From: Pseudidiomarina donghaiensis
GTDB taxonomy: Bacteria > Pseudomonadota > Gammaproteobacteria > Enterobacterales > Alteromonadaceae
NCBI RefSeq assembly: GCF_900116895.1
Contig: NZ_FPCF01000004.1
Location: forward strand, 124,001-188,000
Reading direction: 5' to 3'
Length of the DNA stretch: 64,000 bases
The translations under genes were made by a program, and so were the position numbers. Shown here piece after piece: positions 30,113 through 38,569 of the stretch (its first letter is position 1; every line of letters begins with the position of its first letter). A model generated the notes under the pieces. It was not told where the DNA came from. It ran no database searches and worked only from the letters and a program-made list of their open reading frames with translations.

Positions 30113-30835
30113 ATGTTAAAGCCAGCACGCCGTGAAAAAGTTACCAAGGCGCCATTAAATTGGCAGCAGTTACCTCATGGTTTATGGCTGAAGCAGCAGT
30201 TAAGCGAAGCGCTGGCGCCACATACGGCAAAAATGTTTGGCTATTACTCAGCTCGCTTGGGGCATTTAGCCGCGCAATTGGAATTACCTGAGTTACGACT
30301 GCAACATGATTTTTCAGTGGCTGCGGATGCCGAGCCCAAGATTAGAGCCGAGTTGGAACATTTGCCGTTTGCTGAGTCCACATTGGATGCGGTATTTTTA
30401 GTCGGGCAACTTGAATTTGAACGAGATCCACACCAAGTATTAAGGGAAGTAAGCCGCAGTTTAATTGCCGACGGCTACGTGGTGATTGCCGGCTTTAATC
30501 CGCTATCACCAGCATTGTTGGCTGGATTATGGCCGACTAATTTACAGCAGCTACCGTGGTGTGGACGCTATTTTACTAAGGCTCGCGTGTACGACTGGCT
30601 GTCACTATTAAATTTTGAGGTGATCGCATCGGGTTATGCGGGCGCCACATTGATGTGGTCCGCCACTAAAAGCCCGGATTTTGGGCTGGCACGACTGAGC
30701 CAAATGCTGCCGCCAGTACGTAGCATGTACTATCTTGTGGCACGCAAACGCGAGTTCCCGTTGACTGTGGTTCGTGTGCGTCAACGAGCAAAACCACGTA
30801 TGAGTTCAATGCCCGTTGCAAATCGCGTTAAATAA
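30113..30835 (+). CDS. SAM-dependent methyltransferase-like protein (gloB neighbour)
   Basis: A 240-aa protein of the Methyltransf_11 type. Its central motif is LPFAESTLDAVFLVGQLEF, followed by LREVSRSLIADGYVVIAGFNP, which is typical of the small methyltransferase conserved between gloB and rnhA. A classical glycine-rich motif I is not obvious, as is usual in this subgroup. The substrate is unknown. AT-rich spacing of 75 nt separates it from divergent gloB, and GGGCAAGC precedes the ATG weakly. Confidence 0.8.
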   Translation: MLKPARREKVTKAPLNWQQLPHGLWLKQQLSEALAPHTAKMFGYYSARLGHLAAQLELPELRLQHDFSVAADAEPKIRAELEHLPFAESTLDAVFLVGQLEFERDPHQVLREVSRSLIADGYVVIAGFNPLSPALLAGLWPTNLQQLPWCGRYFTKARVYDWLSLLNFEVIASGYAGATLMWSATKSPDFGLARLSQMLPPVRSMYYLVARKREFPLTVVRVRQRAKPRMSSMPVANRVK

Positions 30836-30863
30836 AAACTTGTTGATGAAATAGGAGTTGTTG

Positions 30864-31259
30864 ATGTTAAGTCCAAAGGAATACTGTGCCCAAGCACAAG
30901 CGAACGTAACCGAAGTAGATGTTCATGCACTGCAACAGAAAATTGCCGAGGGAGCTCGCGTGATTGATGTACGGGAGCCAGGTGAATTTGCCGCTGGGCA
31001 TATCCGTCAAGCCGTGAACATGCCTCGTGGCGTGTTAGAAATGCAAATTAATCAACACCCTGCGGTAGCCGGATATGACGACGCATTGCAGCGCATTGCC
31101 GAAGAACCCTTGTATTTAATTTGTCGTTCAGGCGGGCGCTCAGCATTAGCAGCTCAGTCATTAGTACGTATGGGCTTTGATAAAACAAAGGTCATTTCTG
31201 TCGCCGGCGGCATGCAGGCTTGGGAAGAAGCCAAATACCCACAAGTTGCCGGCGAATAA
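30864..31259 (+). CDS. Single-domain rhodanese (sulfurtransferase)
   Basis: A 131-aa rhodanese-homology protein. It has VIDVREPGEFAAGHI (CH2A motif), the active-site loop CRSGGR with its persulfide-forming cysteine, and GGMQAWEEAKYP at the end. No signal peptide is seen, so it is probably cytoplasmic. A TTG at 30858 is in frame, but the ATG at 30864 has AGGAG 6 nt upstream. It is inserted between the conserved gloB-methyltransferase and rnhA-dnaQ pairs. Its sulfur acceptor is unknown. Confidence 0.9.
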   Translation: MLSPKEYCAQAQANVTEVDVHALQQKIAEGARVIDVREPGEFAAGHIRQAVNMPRGVLEMQINQHPAVAGYDDALQRIAEEPLYLICRSGGRSALAAQSLVRMGFDKTKVISVAGGMQAWEEAKYPQVAGE

Positions 31260-31260
31260 A

Positions 31261-31734
31261 TTAGGCGTCTGGTTTAAACCCGTTGTCCTCAAGCAGTGTT
31301 TTGCTGCTTGCGGCGACGCGGGCAAGCTCGTCACAGCGCTCATTTTGTGGGTGACCAGCATGGCCCTTCACCCAGTCCCAACGCACCGAGTGATGACGCT
31401 GCGCTGCTTGATCAAGGGCTTGCCATAAATCGGCGTTTTTCACCGGCTTGCGGTTTGATGTACGCCAACCGTTTTTCTTCCAGTTATGAATCCAGCTTTG
31501 AATGCCTTGGCGCAGGTACTGGCTATCCGTGGTTAACACCACGTCACAGGGGCGTGTGAGAGCTTCTAATCCTTTCACTGCTGCAAGCATTTCCATGCGA
31601 TTATTCGTCGTTAATTTATAGCCTTGCGACAATTCTTTTTGGTGTTCACCGTATTCTATAACCACACCATAGCCACCAGGCCCAGGGTTACCTAAACATG
31701 AACCATCGGTATAAATATGCACCTTTTTCGACAT
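31261..31734 (-). CDS. rnhA: Ribonuclease HI
   Basis: A 157-aa endonuclease that cuts RNA in RNA-DNA hybrids. The catalytic acidic residues lie in [25 protein letters not shown] and LTTDSQY, and a C-terminal one in NERCDELAR. The length matches E. coli RNase HI (155). It is convergent with the rhodanese gene (1 nt between stops) and divergent from dnaQ, the usual rnhA/dnaQ arrangement. No strong ribosome binding site is visible before the ATG. Confidence 0.97.
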   Translation of the reverse strand: MSKKVHIYTDGSCLGNPGPGGYGVVIEYGEHQKELSQGYKLTTNNRMEMLAAVKGLEALTRPCDVVLTTDSQYLRQGIQSWIHNWKKNGWRTSNRKPVKNADLWQALDQAAQRHHSVRWDWVKGHAGHPQNERCDELARVAASSKTLLEDNGFKPDA

Positions 31735-31757
31735 TAGCGTGTTACTCGTTTTTCGTG

Positions 31758-31785
31758 CGCTGCGCTGTTGGTCCGCTGCGCTGTT
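31758..31785. repeat. Short direct repeat in the rnhA-dnaQ gap
   Basis: CGCTGCGCTGTT occurs twice, at 31758-31769 and 31774-31785, with 4 nt between the copies. It lies just upstream of the rnhA start, in the divergent promoter region. Confidence 0.6.
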
Positions 31786-31906
31786 CGTTGTTCGTAAAAA
31801 GACGAGTCTAACAGAATTTTAGAACCAAGTCGGTTTGATCTTTTTTAGTGTATTTACTTGTTACAACCAAGCAAAACAAGCAAACTAGTCAGCAATGATG
31901 ACTGAC

Positions 31907-31958
31907 AGCGCTTCGCGCTACCCGGCGTAGAACGCCGGGCTACGGATAACGGATAACG
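31907..31958. repeat. Double-hairpin element with tandem tail upstream of dnaQ
   Basis: Two small hairpins adjoin: AGCGC-TTC-GCGCT (31907-31919), then CCCGGCGT (31921-31928) pairing with ACGCCGGG (31932-31939). They are followed by the tandem CGGATAACGGATAACG (31943-31958), which ends 3 nt before the dnaQ ATG. There is no T-tract, so it is not a normal terminator. It resembles interspersed palindromic (REP-like) DNA. Confidence 0.55.
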
Positions 31959-31961
31959 CCG

Positions 31962-32648
31962 ATGAGACAAATAGTTCTTGATACAGAAACCACGGGCTTA
32001 GATCCTGCACAAGGCCATCGCATCATTGAAATTGGTGCCGTTGAAGTGATTCGCCGAAAACTAACCGGTCGAACCTTTCATGTTTACATCAACCCTCAGC
32101 GTGTAGTTGAGCAAGAAGCGATTGAAGTGCATGGTATCACTAATGAATTTTTGCAGGACAAACCCGTATTTGCGCAAATCGCGGATGATTTTCTAGATTT
32201 TATTGACGGTGCTGAGTTAGTGATTCACAACGCAGCATTCGACGTTGGCTTTATGGATCATGAGTTTTCATTGTTGCGTAACGGCACCGGGAAAACGACG
32301 GATTACTGCACCGTGCTTGATACGCTGATGTTAGCGCGAGAAATGCGACCCGGGCAGAAGAATAATTTGGATGCGCTGTGTCGAGCCTATGGTATTGATA
32401 ATTCAAATCGAACCTTTCACGGCGCATTACTTGACGCCGAGTTGTTAGCCGATGTTTATCTGATGATGACCGGCGGGCAAACCAAACTCGAGCTAGCTGG
32501 GCAACATAAAAATCAGCAGGGTTCACACAATACAGGGTGGACGCGCATTGAAAATAAACCCGCACTGAAAGTGGTGCGTGCCAACGCAGATGAAGAGCAA
32601 GCTCATCAGCAGCGATTAGCTATAATTGAAAATCATTTGTGGCAATAG
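31962..32648 (+). CDS. dnaQ: DNA polymerase III epsilon subunit (3'-5' proofreading exonuclease)
   Basis: A 228-aa DEDDh exonuclease. ExoI is LDTETTGLD, ExoII is VIHNAAFDVGFMDHE, and ExoIII is FHGALLDAELLADVY with the catalytic His and Asp. The C-terminal tail (about 185-228) should bind the DnaE PHP domain; dnaE itself lies about 11 kb downstream. The length is close to E. coli DnaQ (243). The space before the ATG is taken by the double-hairpin and tandem element rather than a clear Shine-Dalgarno sequence. Confidence 0.96.
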   Translation: MRQIVLDTETTGLDPAQGHRIIEIGAVEVIRRKLTGRTFHVYINPQRVVEQEAIEVHGITNEFLQDKPVFAQIADDFLDFIDGAELVIHNAAFDVGFMDHEFSLLRNGTGKTTDYCTVLDTLMLAREMRPGQKNNLDALCRAYGIDNSNRTFHGALLDAELLADVYLMMTGGQTKLELAGQHKNQQGSHNTGWTRIENKPALKVVRANADEEQAHQQRLAIIENHLWQ

Positions 32649-32746
32649 TTTTTGGTATTTTAGGGTCGACTAGGTTATAGAGTTAGCTACTTTTGCAACG
32701 TTTTGCGCATTTTTCAGGCAAACGATACAAAAGTTGAAAAAAAAGG

Positions 32747-32775
32747 TTGACGATAGAATGCCGCACTCGTAATAT
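32747..32775 (+). promoter_or_regulatory. Strong sigma-70 promoter for the tRNA-Asp genes
   Basis: TTGACG (32747-32752) and TAATAT (32770-32775) are separated by exactly 17 nt. An A-tract lies directly upstream (UP-element-like), and a GC-rich discriminator follows (TCGCTCCGC). The discriminator suggests growth-rate or stringent control, as usual for stable RNA. Confidence 0.85.
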
Positions 32776-32825
32776 TCGCTCCGCATTCAGGGGCACCCAC
32801 CCGGGTTACCCAGAATCAGGAAAGC

Positions 32826-32902
32826 GGAGCGGTAGTTCAGTTGGTTAGAATACCGGCCTGTCACGCCGGGGGTCGCGGGTTCGAGTCCCGTCCGCTCCGC
32901 CA
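32826..32902 (+). tRNA. tRNA-Asp (GTC), copy 1
   Basis: A 77-nt tRNA with encoded CCA. The acceptor stem is GGAGCGG/CCGCTCC, the D-loop region is TAGTTCAGTTGGTTAGAA, the anticodon GTC is at 32860-32862, and the T-arm is GCGGGTTCGAGTCCCGT. Only a few bases differ from E. coli tRNA-Asp. A 9-nt leader segment (32816-32824) is complementary to the trailer (32903-32911) and could extend the acceptor stem in the precursor. Confidence 0.98.
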
Positions 32903-32931
32903 CTTTCCTGAAATAGATTAAATAACGCTGC

Positions 32932-33008
32932 GGAGCGGTAGTTCAGTTGGTTAGAATACCGGCCTGTCACGCCGGGGGTCGCGGGTTCGAGTCCCGTCCG
33001 CTCCGCCA
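32932..33008 (+). tRNA. tRNA-Asp (GTC), copy 2
   Basis: Identical over all 77 nt to the first copy, anticodon GTC at 32966-32968, CCA encoded. It begins 29 nt after copy 1 and is surely in the same transcript. No clear terminator follows, so transcription may continue into the YkgJ-like gene. Confidence 0.98.
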
Positions 33009-33049
33009 TTTCAAACGATTATCTAGTCTCTTTATTGGAGTGTCGTGCG

Positions 33050-33397
33050 ATGAGTTTGGCTAACGCCTGCTTGACGTGTGGGGCTTGCTGCGCGTCTTAT
33101 CGTGTGTCTTTTTATTGGGGCGAAGCTACTGGCGCTCCCGAAGGCTATGTTCCTAGCGAACTTACCGAATCTTTTCATCCCCATTTGCTGTGTATGCAAG
33201 GCACCAATAATAAACAGCCGCGCTGTGTAGCGTTAGAGGGTGAAATTGGCCAGCAGGTCAACTGCACCATATATCAAAATCGACCGAGTCCATGTCGGGA
33301 GTTTGATATCTCTATCAATGGCTCAAATCCCTATTGCGACAAAGCGCGAGCTAAATATGGTTTAGCTGCGCTTATTCCTGTGCAAGAAGTAGCCTGA
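33050..33397 (+). CDS. YkgJ-family cysteine-cluster (metal-chelating) protein
   Basis: A 115-aa protein of the UPF0153/YkgJ family, named for putative zinc- or iron-chelating cysteine clusters. The N-terminal CLTCGACC pair of clusters is followed by QVNCTIYQNRPSPCREFD and a final NPYCDKAR. The function is unproven. The frame begins at a TTG (33035), but the ATG at 33050 follows GGAG and gives the family-typical start. It sits 42 nt after the second tRNA. Confidence 0.85.
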   Translation: MSLANACLTCGACCASYRVSFYWGEATGAPEGYVPSELTESFHPHLLCMQGTNNKQPRCVALEGEIGQQVNCTIYQNRPSPCREFDISINGSNPYCDKARAKYGLAALIPVQEVA

Positions 33398-33510
33398 TAT
33401 ACCGCATGAATGGGGTAAATTGTTACAATTGCGCCACGAATGGCTCTTGAGCCGATCTGCATAGGGGGTTACATTAGTAGGGTTAAATACAACCACAAGG
33501 GAGATACCTT

Positions 33511-35688
33511 ATGCGCAAGAGCCTAATCGCTGTTGCTATTGGCGCGACATTAACGGTCGCTGCATGTTCTGATAAAGAAGCAACGCAAGCTGTGAATGAA
33601 ACAGCTCAAACCGAACAAACACAAGCAGTTGAATTTAATCAAAGCAACCCATTTTATGCTGAGAGCTCGCTGCCTTTCCACGCGCCAGATTTTTCAAAGA
33701 TCAAATTTGAGCATTACAAGCCAGCATTATTGGCAGGTATGGAAGCGCATAGCAAAGAAATTGAAGCTATTGCGAATAACGCTGAAGCACCAACCTTTGA
33801 AAACACGATCGTTGAAATGGAGCGCTCTGGTGCTTTATTAAGCCGTGTTGCATCAGTTTTCTATAACGTTGCTGGTTCAAACGGTAATGATCAGACCCGC
33901 GCTTTGCAAGGCGAGTTGGCGCCATTAATGGCCGCTCATGGTGATAGTATTTCATTAAACCCGAAATTATTCGCTCGCGTTAAAGCCGTATACGAAAACC
34001 GCGACAGCCTTGAAGGCGAAGCATTGCGTTTAGTGGAAGACACCTACAAAGGTTTTGTGCGTTCAGGTGCAGAGCTAAGCGAAGAAGCAAAAGACAAAAT
34101 TCGCGCAATTAATACCGAATTATCGTCATTAACTACTGAGTTTCAGCGTAACTTAATGGCGCTGGCCAAAGAAAATATGGTGATTGTTGATGACAAAGCG
34201 CAACTTGCGGGTTTAAGCGACACTGAAATTCAGCAGCTTGCTGACGCTGCAAAAGCGGCAGGGCACGAAGGCAAGTATGCTATTTCAATTACTAACACCA
34301 CGCGTCAGCCAATTTTATCGTCGCTCGAAAATCGTGAAGTTCGTCAGCGCGTGTGGGAAGCTTCGGCTTATCGTGGTACCGGTAACACCGAAACTGACAA
34401 CCGCCCGTTAGTGAAACGCTTAGCGCAATTACGTGCAGAAAAAGCACAGTTGTTGGGTTACAACACATGGGGTGATTACGTTCTTGAAACCAGCATGGCT
34501 GGTAGCCCGCAAGCTGCACAAAAAATGTTGCGTGACTTAGTACCAGCAGTTGTCAGCAACGTTGAAGCTGAAAAAGCTGAAATTCAAGCCATGATCAACA
34601 GCGAAGGCGGTGATTTTGAAGTTCAGCCTTGGGACTGGGCTTACTATGCAGAAAAAGTGCGTGCTGAAAAATATGCACTAAATGCAGAAGAAGTTAAACA
34701 ATATTTCGAATTTAACCGTGTCGTTGAAGACGGCGTATTTTATGCCATGAACCAGCTGTTTGGAATTAGCTTTGAGCAGCGTGATGACATTCCTACCTAC
34801 GGCGACAACATCCGCGTTTATGAAGTAAAAGACATTGACGGCGAGACACTTGGTTTATTCTATGGCGACTGGTTTACCCGTGACGGTAAGCGAGGTGGTG
34901 CATGGATGAGCTCATTTGTTAGCCAGTCTGGTTTACTAGGAAACAAACCGGTAATTCTGAACAACCAAAACATCAAAAAAGCTGCAGAAGGCCCGACTTT
35001 CTTGAGCTTTGATGAAGTAAGCACCATGTTCCATGAAATGGGACACGGCTTGCACGGTATGTTCTCTGACGTGATGTATCCATCATTGGCAGGTACGTCA
35101 GTATCGCGTGATTACGTTGAGTTCCCTTCAACGTTCCAAGAAGACTGGATGTTAAACGAAAAAGTGCTAAACAACTTTGCCAAGCATTATGAAACTGGCG
35201 AACCCATGCCAAAAGAATTGCTTGATAAAGTCATGGCTGCAAAAAATTTCAACATGGGTTATGACACACTTGAATACATTTCGTCAGCCTTGTTGGACTT
35301 TGAGTACCACACATTAACGCCTGAAGCAGCAGCAAGCATTGAAGATGTTGCCGCATTTGAGGCTGCAGCACTTGAGCGCAATGGTGTAGCAATTGACGCT
35401 GTACCGCCGCGTTATAAATCAACCTTCTTCGCGCACGTGTTTGCCGGTGGTTATTCTGCTGGATATTACGCGTATATGTGGTCAGAAATTTTGGCTGCTG
35501 ATGCGTTCAAATACATGCAAGAGCAGGGCGGTTTAACGCTCGAAAATGGTCAGAAATTCCGTGACACTATTTTGTCAAAAGGTAACAGCAAAGACCCAAT
35601 GCAACAGTACATTGACTTCCGTGGCCAAGAGCCAACAGGTGAAGCGTTACTTGAGCGTCGCGGCTTAACCACACCAAAAATTGATTAA
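33511..35688 (+). CDS. M3-family peptidyl-dipeptidase (Dcp-like) lipoprotein
   Basis: A 725-aa zinc metallopeptidase with HEMGH at 508-512 and the downstream FPSTFQEDWM. The closest family is Dcp, peptidyl-dipeptidases that remove C-terminal dipeptides. Here residues 1-19 form a lipoprotein signal (lipobox VAAC, C19, then S), so the enzyme is probably anchored at the periplasmic face of the outer membrane. E. coli Dcp is 681 aa and lacks such a signal. AGGGAG precedes the ATG. The 113-nt upstream gap holds two short palindromes (33418-33430 and 33442-33453). A UUCG-loop terminator follows. Confidence 0.9.
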   Translation: MRKSLIAVAIGATLTVAACSDKEATQAVNETAQTEQTQAVEFNQSNPFYAESSLPFHAPDFSKIKFEHYKPALLAGMEAHSKEIEAIANNAEAPTFENTIVEMERSGALLSRVASVFYNVAGSNGNDQTRALQGELAPLMAAHGDSISLNPKLFARVKAVYENRDSLEGEALRLVEDTYKGFVRSGAELSEEAKDKIRAINTELSSLTTEFQRNLMALAKENMVIVDDKAQLAGLSDTEIQQLADAAKAAGHEGKYAISITNTTRQPILSSLENREVRQRVWEASAYRGTGNTETDNRPLVKRLAQLRAEKAQLLGYNTWGDYVLETSMAGSPQAAQKMLRDLVPAVVSNVEAEKAEIQAMINSEGGDFEVQPWDWAYYAEKVRAEKYALNAEEVKQYFEFNRVVEDGVFYAMNQLFGISFEQRDDIPTYGDNIRVYEVKDIDGETLGLFYGDWFTRDGKRGGAWMSSFVSQSGLLGNKPVILNNQNIKKAAEGPTFLSFDEVSTMFHEMGHGLHGMFSDVMYPSLAGTSVSRDYVEFPSTFQEDWMLNEKVLNNFAKHYETGEPMPKELLDKVMAAKNFNMGYDTLEYISSALLDFEYHTLTPEAAASIEDVAAFEAAALERNGVAIDAVPPRYKSTFFAHVFAGGYSAGYYAYMWSEILAADAFKYMQEQGGLTLENGQKFRDTILSKGNSKDPMQQYIDFRGQEPTGEALLERRGLTTPKID

Positions 35689-35710
35689 TCATTCAATTTA
35701 TCGGTATTGA

Positions 35711-35739
35711 AAAACAGAGCTTCGGCTCTGTTTTTTTTT
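35711..35739 (+). terminator. Rho-independent terminator after the M3 peptidase
   Basis: AAAACAGAGC (35711-35720) pairs with GCTCTGTTTT around a TTCG tetraloop, C(UUCG)G, followed by a long T run to 35739. A textbook terminator 22 nt after the stop. Confidence 0.97.
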
Positions 35740-35880
35740 GTGCAAATAAAATTTCTTTATAAAGTTAATAAATAGTTAAGCCTGTTAATTAAATTGATTT
35801 TTTTCAAATTTGTTTCATAAATAAGTAAGCAACTCATGAAGTTGCGACAACAACAGATAACATTACCAGGGAATGTATTT

Positions 35881-38472
35881 ATGAAAAAAATCAATTTACC
35901 TTTCGGGGTGTCGCTGTGTGCCATAGCAGTGGCTACCGCGCTGCCGCAAGTAGCGTTGGCGCAAGACAATTCAGAAGCAAATGAAGTTGAAGCGCAAGAG
36001 CGCATCACGGTTACCGGCTCTCGTATTAATCGAACCGATATGGAAACGGCCTCTCCAGTAGAAATTATTTCTCGTGACGATATTGAAGCTTCGGGGTTTT
36101 CCAATCTTCAGCAGTTATTAGAACGCTCCCCCGCGGCCGGTGTTGGCACCTTTTCGACCCGCGGCAACAGTCAAGACTCAACCGCCAATGGCGGGGCCGC
36201 GGTAAGCTTACGAGGCTTTGGTGCTGATGCGACCTTGGTGCTGGTGAATGGTCGCCGCGTTAACGTGTCTGCGTTTGCTGAAGGTGTTGCCAATTCATTT
36301 GTTGATATCAACACAATACCGGTGGCCGCCATTGAGCGTATCGATATCTTGAAAGATGGTGCGTCAGCTATTTATGGTTCAGATGCAGTGGCGGGTGTGG
36401 TGAACGTTATTCTGCGCAAAGACTACGAAGGTATGGAGCTTAGTTTGAGCCATGGCGCCACGACAGGGCCTAGCTATGACGAAACTTCAGTCAGTACAGT
36501 TTGGGGGACAGGTTCAGCAACGAGCAACACCACGGTGATTTTTGACTACTATAAAAACACGTCGATTATGGGGTCAGAAATGGGGCGCTTTGGTACCGCC
36601 AACCAAGCTCCTTATGGTGGTAATGACTTCCGCTCTTCTCGTGGTTATCCAGGAAACTTCATTCTGAACGGTCAAGTGGTGATTGATCCAGACTGTCCGC
36701 CAGAACAAACTTTTGGTCAAACTTGTGTCTACGATTATGGGCCAGCCACCATGACTTGGCCTGAAGCTGAGCGAGTTGGTGCTATGGTGTTGTCTAACTT
36801 TCAAATTACGAGTGACATGGATGCCTACATCGAGTTTGCCGCTCAGCACAACAGTTCGAAGGCTGGCGGGGCCGCAACGCCGTTAGATGGCGATGCGGGC
36901 TTGTATGTACCGGCAAATCATCCAAACAATCCATGGGGTGAACGGGTAGAAATTAACCGTTATCGTACTGTCGATGCTGGTAACCGAGTGTGGGATATTG
37001 AGTCAGATACCTTACGGTTTGTGGCTGGCTTACGCGGCTATCTTGATACGTGGGCATGGGATGTCTCAGCCACTAAAGCGCGTAGTCGTGGCCTGCAAAC
37101 AGGTAGCAAAGATCAAGGCTGGGTGCGCACCGACTTTCTACAAGAGGAAATTAATGCAGGCCGATATAACCCGTTTGGCGGAGTAACCAATGATCCTGCG
37201 GTTATTGATGCGATTACCACGAGTTTAGTGCGCCGTGGCGAATCGCACCTTACTGCAGTGGATGCGAGTATTAGTGGTGAGCTGTTCAAGCTGGGAAATA
37301 ATATGGTTTCGATGGCCGCTGGTTTTGAATACCGCGAAGAAGACGTGGTAGATACTCCAGATGATCAGTTCCAACGCGGGCTTATTTTTGGTACGGAGTC
37401 GGTTTCCGCCCAGGCTGAGCGTGACCAATGGGCCGCATATGCCGAGTTTCTGGTGCCCTTGGCAGATACGCTTGAGTTAAGCTTAGCGCTACGTCACGAT
37501 GATTACAGTGATTTTGGTTCAAGTACCAATCCGCAAGCCAAAATACAGTGGTTTGTGTCTGATGACATTACCGTTCGAGCATCGGCGGGCACAGGTTTCC
37601 GTGCGCCATCGCTTGCTCAAATTGGTTTAGGCCCATCGCAAGTATCGCAGTTTTTCACCGATACTTATCGTTGTCCAACGCCAGATCCGAACAACCCAGC
37701 CTGTGCCGCAACTGACTACACAATTGTTTTTGGTGGTAATCCAAACCTTGAGGCGGAAGAGTCTGAAAGCTGGAACATTGGTGGTGTTTGGCAAGTAAAC
37801 GATAGCTGGGATGTTAGTTTAGATTATTGGTCAATTGTGCAAGACAATAAAATTGATCGAAACAACTATGAGCTGGTTTATGCAGCTGAGTGTAATGATC
37901 AAAATAGCACCATTTGTGTGCGCTTACCGCCGCTGCCAGGTGAAACCTTAGGTTCGCTATCAACCTTGTACAACAGCTATATCAACATCAGTTCGCAAGA
38001 AGCAACCGGGCTTGATGTGTCAACCAACTATCTGTTGCCCATTAGTGACTTTGGCGATCTTAAATTCGGTCTAGGTTGGACGTACATGACCAAGTTTGAG
38101 AAAAACGGTATCGATTATGCGGGTGAGTATAACTATCCACAACATCGCTGGATTGGTAGCGTAGATTGGTCACGCGATGCCTGGGGCGCTACCGCAATTA
38201 TCACCTACATAGGCGAGTTCGAAGACTATCAGTCACCGCAAGATGTCGAAAGCTCGAAGGCACGTACGATTGATGCCCATATGGTGTTGGACTTACAAAT
38301 GCGTTATGACATCAGCCAATCCACACGGTTTAGTGTTGGGGTAAATAATATCCTTGATGAAGAGCCACCATTTGCTATTGGTGATGGCGATGGCGACTTG
38401 TATGGATATGCATCAAGCGTTCATAACCCACGCGGAGCTTTTGCTTATGCGAAGTTGAACTTTAAGTTTTAA
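35881..38472 (+). CDS. TonB-dependent outer-membrane receptor
   Basis: An 863-aa receptor. The signal peptide ends VALA-QDN (about residue 26). Near the mature N-terminus ERITVTGSRI resembles a TonB box. The plug domain (about 50-170) has IDILKDGASAIYGSDAVAGVVNVILRK-type sequence, and the 22-strand barrel fills the rest, with NPNLEAEESESWNIGG and the terminal aromatic KLNFKF. The ligand is unknown; proximity to the M3 peptidase hints at peptide-derived substrates, but that is a guess. The frame is open from an ATG at 35836, but only the start at 35881 gives a normal signal peptide. Confidence 0.93.
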   Translation: MKKINLPFGVSLCAIAVATALPQVALAQDNSEANEVEAQERITVTGSRINRTDMETASPVEIISRDDIEASGFSNLQQLLERSPAAGVGTFSTRGNSQDSTANGGAAVSLRGFGADATLVLVNGRRVNVSAFAEGVANSFVDINTIPVAAIERIDILKDGASAIYGSDAVAGVVNVILRKDYEGMELSLSHGATTGPSYDETSVSTVWGTGSATSNTTVIFDYYKNTSIMGSEMGRFGTANQAPYGGNDFRSSRGYPGNFILNGQVVIDPDCPPEQTFGQTCVYDYGPATMTWPEAERVGAMVLSNFQITSDMDAYIEFAAQHNSSKAGGAATPLDGDAGLYVPANHPNNPWGERVEINRYRTVDAGNRVWDIESDTLRFVAGLRGYLDTWAWDVSATKARSRGLQTGSKDQGWVRTDFLQEEINAGRYNPFGGVTNDPAVIDAITTSLVRRGESHLTAVDASISGELFKLGNNMVSMAAGFEYREEDVVDTPDDQFQRGLIFGTESVSAQAERDQWAAYAEFLVPLADTLELSLALRHDDYSDFGSSTNPQAKIQWFVSDDITVRASAGTGFRAPSLAQIGLGPSQVSQFFTDTYRCPTPDPNNPACAATDYTIVFGGNPNLEAEESESWNIGGVWQVNDSWDVSLDYWSIVQDNKIDRNNYELVYAAECNDQNSTICVRLPPLPGETLGSLSTLYNSYINISSQEATGLDVSTNYLLPISDFGDLKFGLGWTYMTKFEKNGIDYAGEYNYPQHRWIGSVDWSRDAWGATAIITYIGEFEDYQSPQDVESSKARTIDAHMVLDLQMRYDISQSTRFSVGVNNILDEEPPFAIGDGDGDLYGYASSVHNPRGAFAYAKLNFKF

Positions 38473-38494
38473 CCTTTGCTAAAAATCATGCAAA

Positions 38495-38527
38495 AGGGGA
38501 CAGAGCTAGCTCTGTCCTCTTTTTTTT
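38495..38527 (+). terminator. Rho-independent terminator after the TonB receptor
   Basis: The 20-nt perfect palindrome at 38498-38517 (arms GGACAGAGCT and AGCTCTGTCC) is followed by CTC and eight T's (38520-38527). It lies 22 nt after the receptor stop. Confidence 0.94.
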
Positions 38528-38569
38528 GGTATATAGTGACGTAAAATAAATGTGAAAGAGAGTAATGGA

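Noticed and set aside
32826-33008. Two 77-nt identical copies as a generic direct repeat
   Set aside because: Explained fully as tandem tRNA-Asp genes.
33418-33453. AATTGT-T-ACAATT and GGCTC-TT-GAGCC palindromes before the M3 peptidase as operators
   Set aside because: They are short, and nothing links them to a regulator. They are mentioned in the gene entry only.
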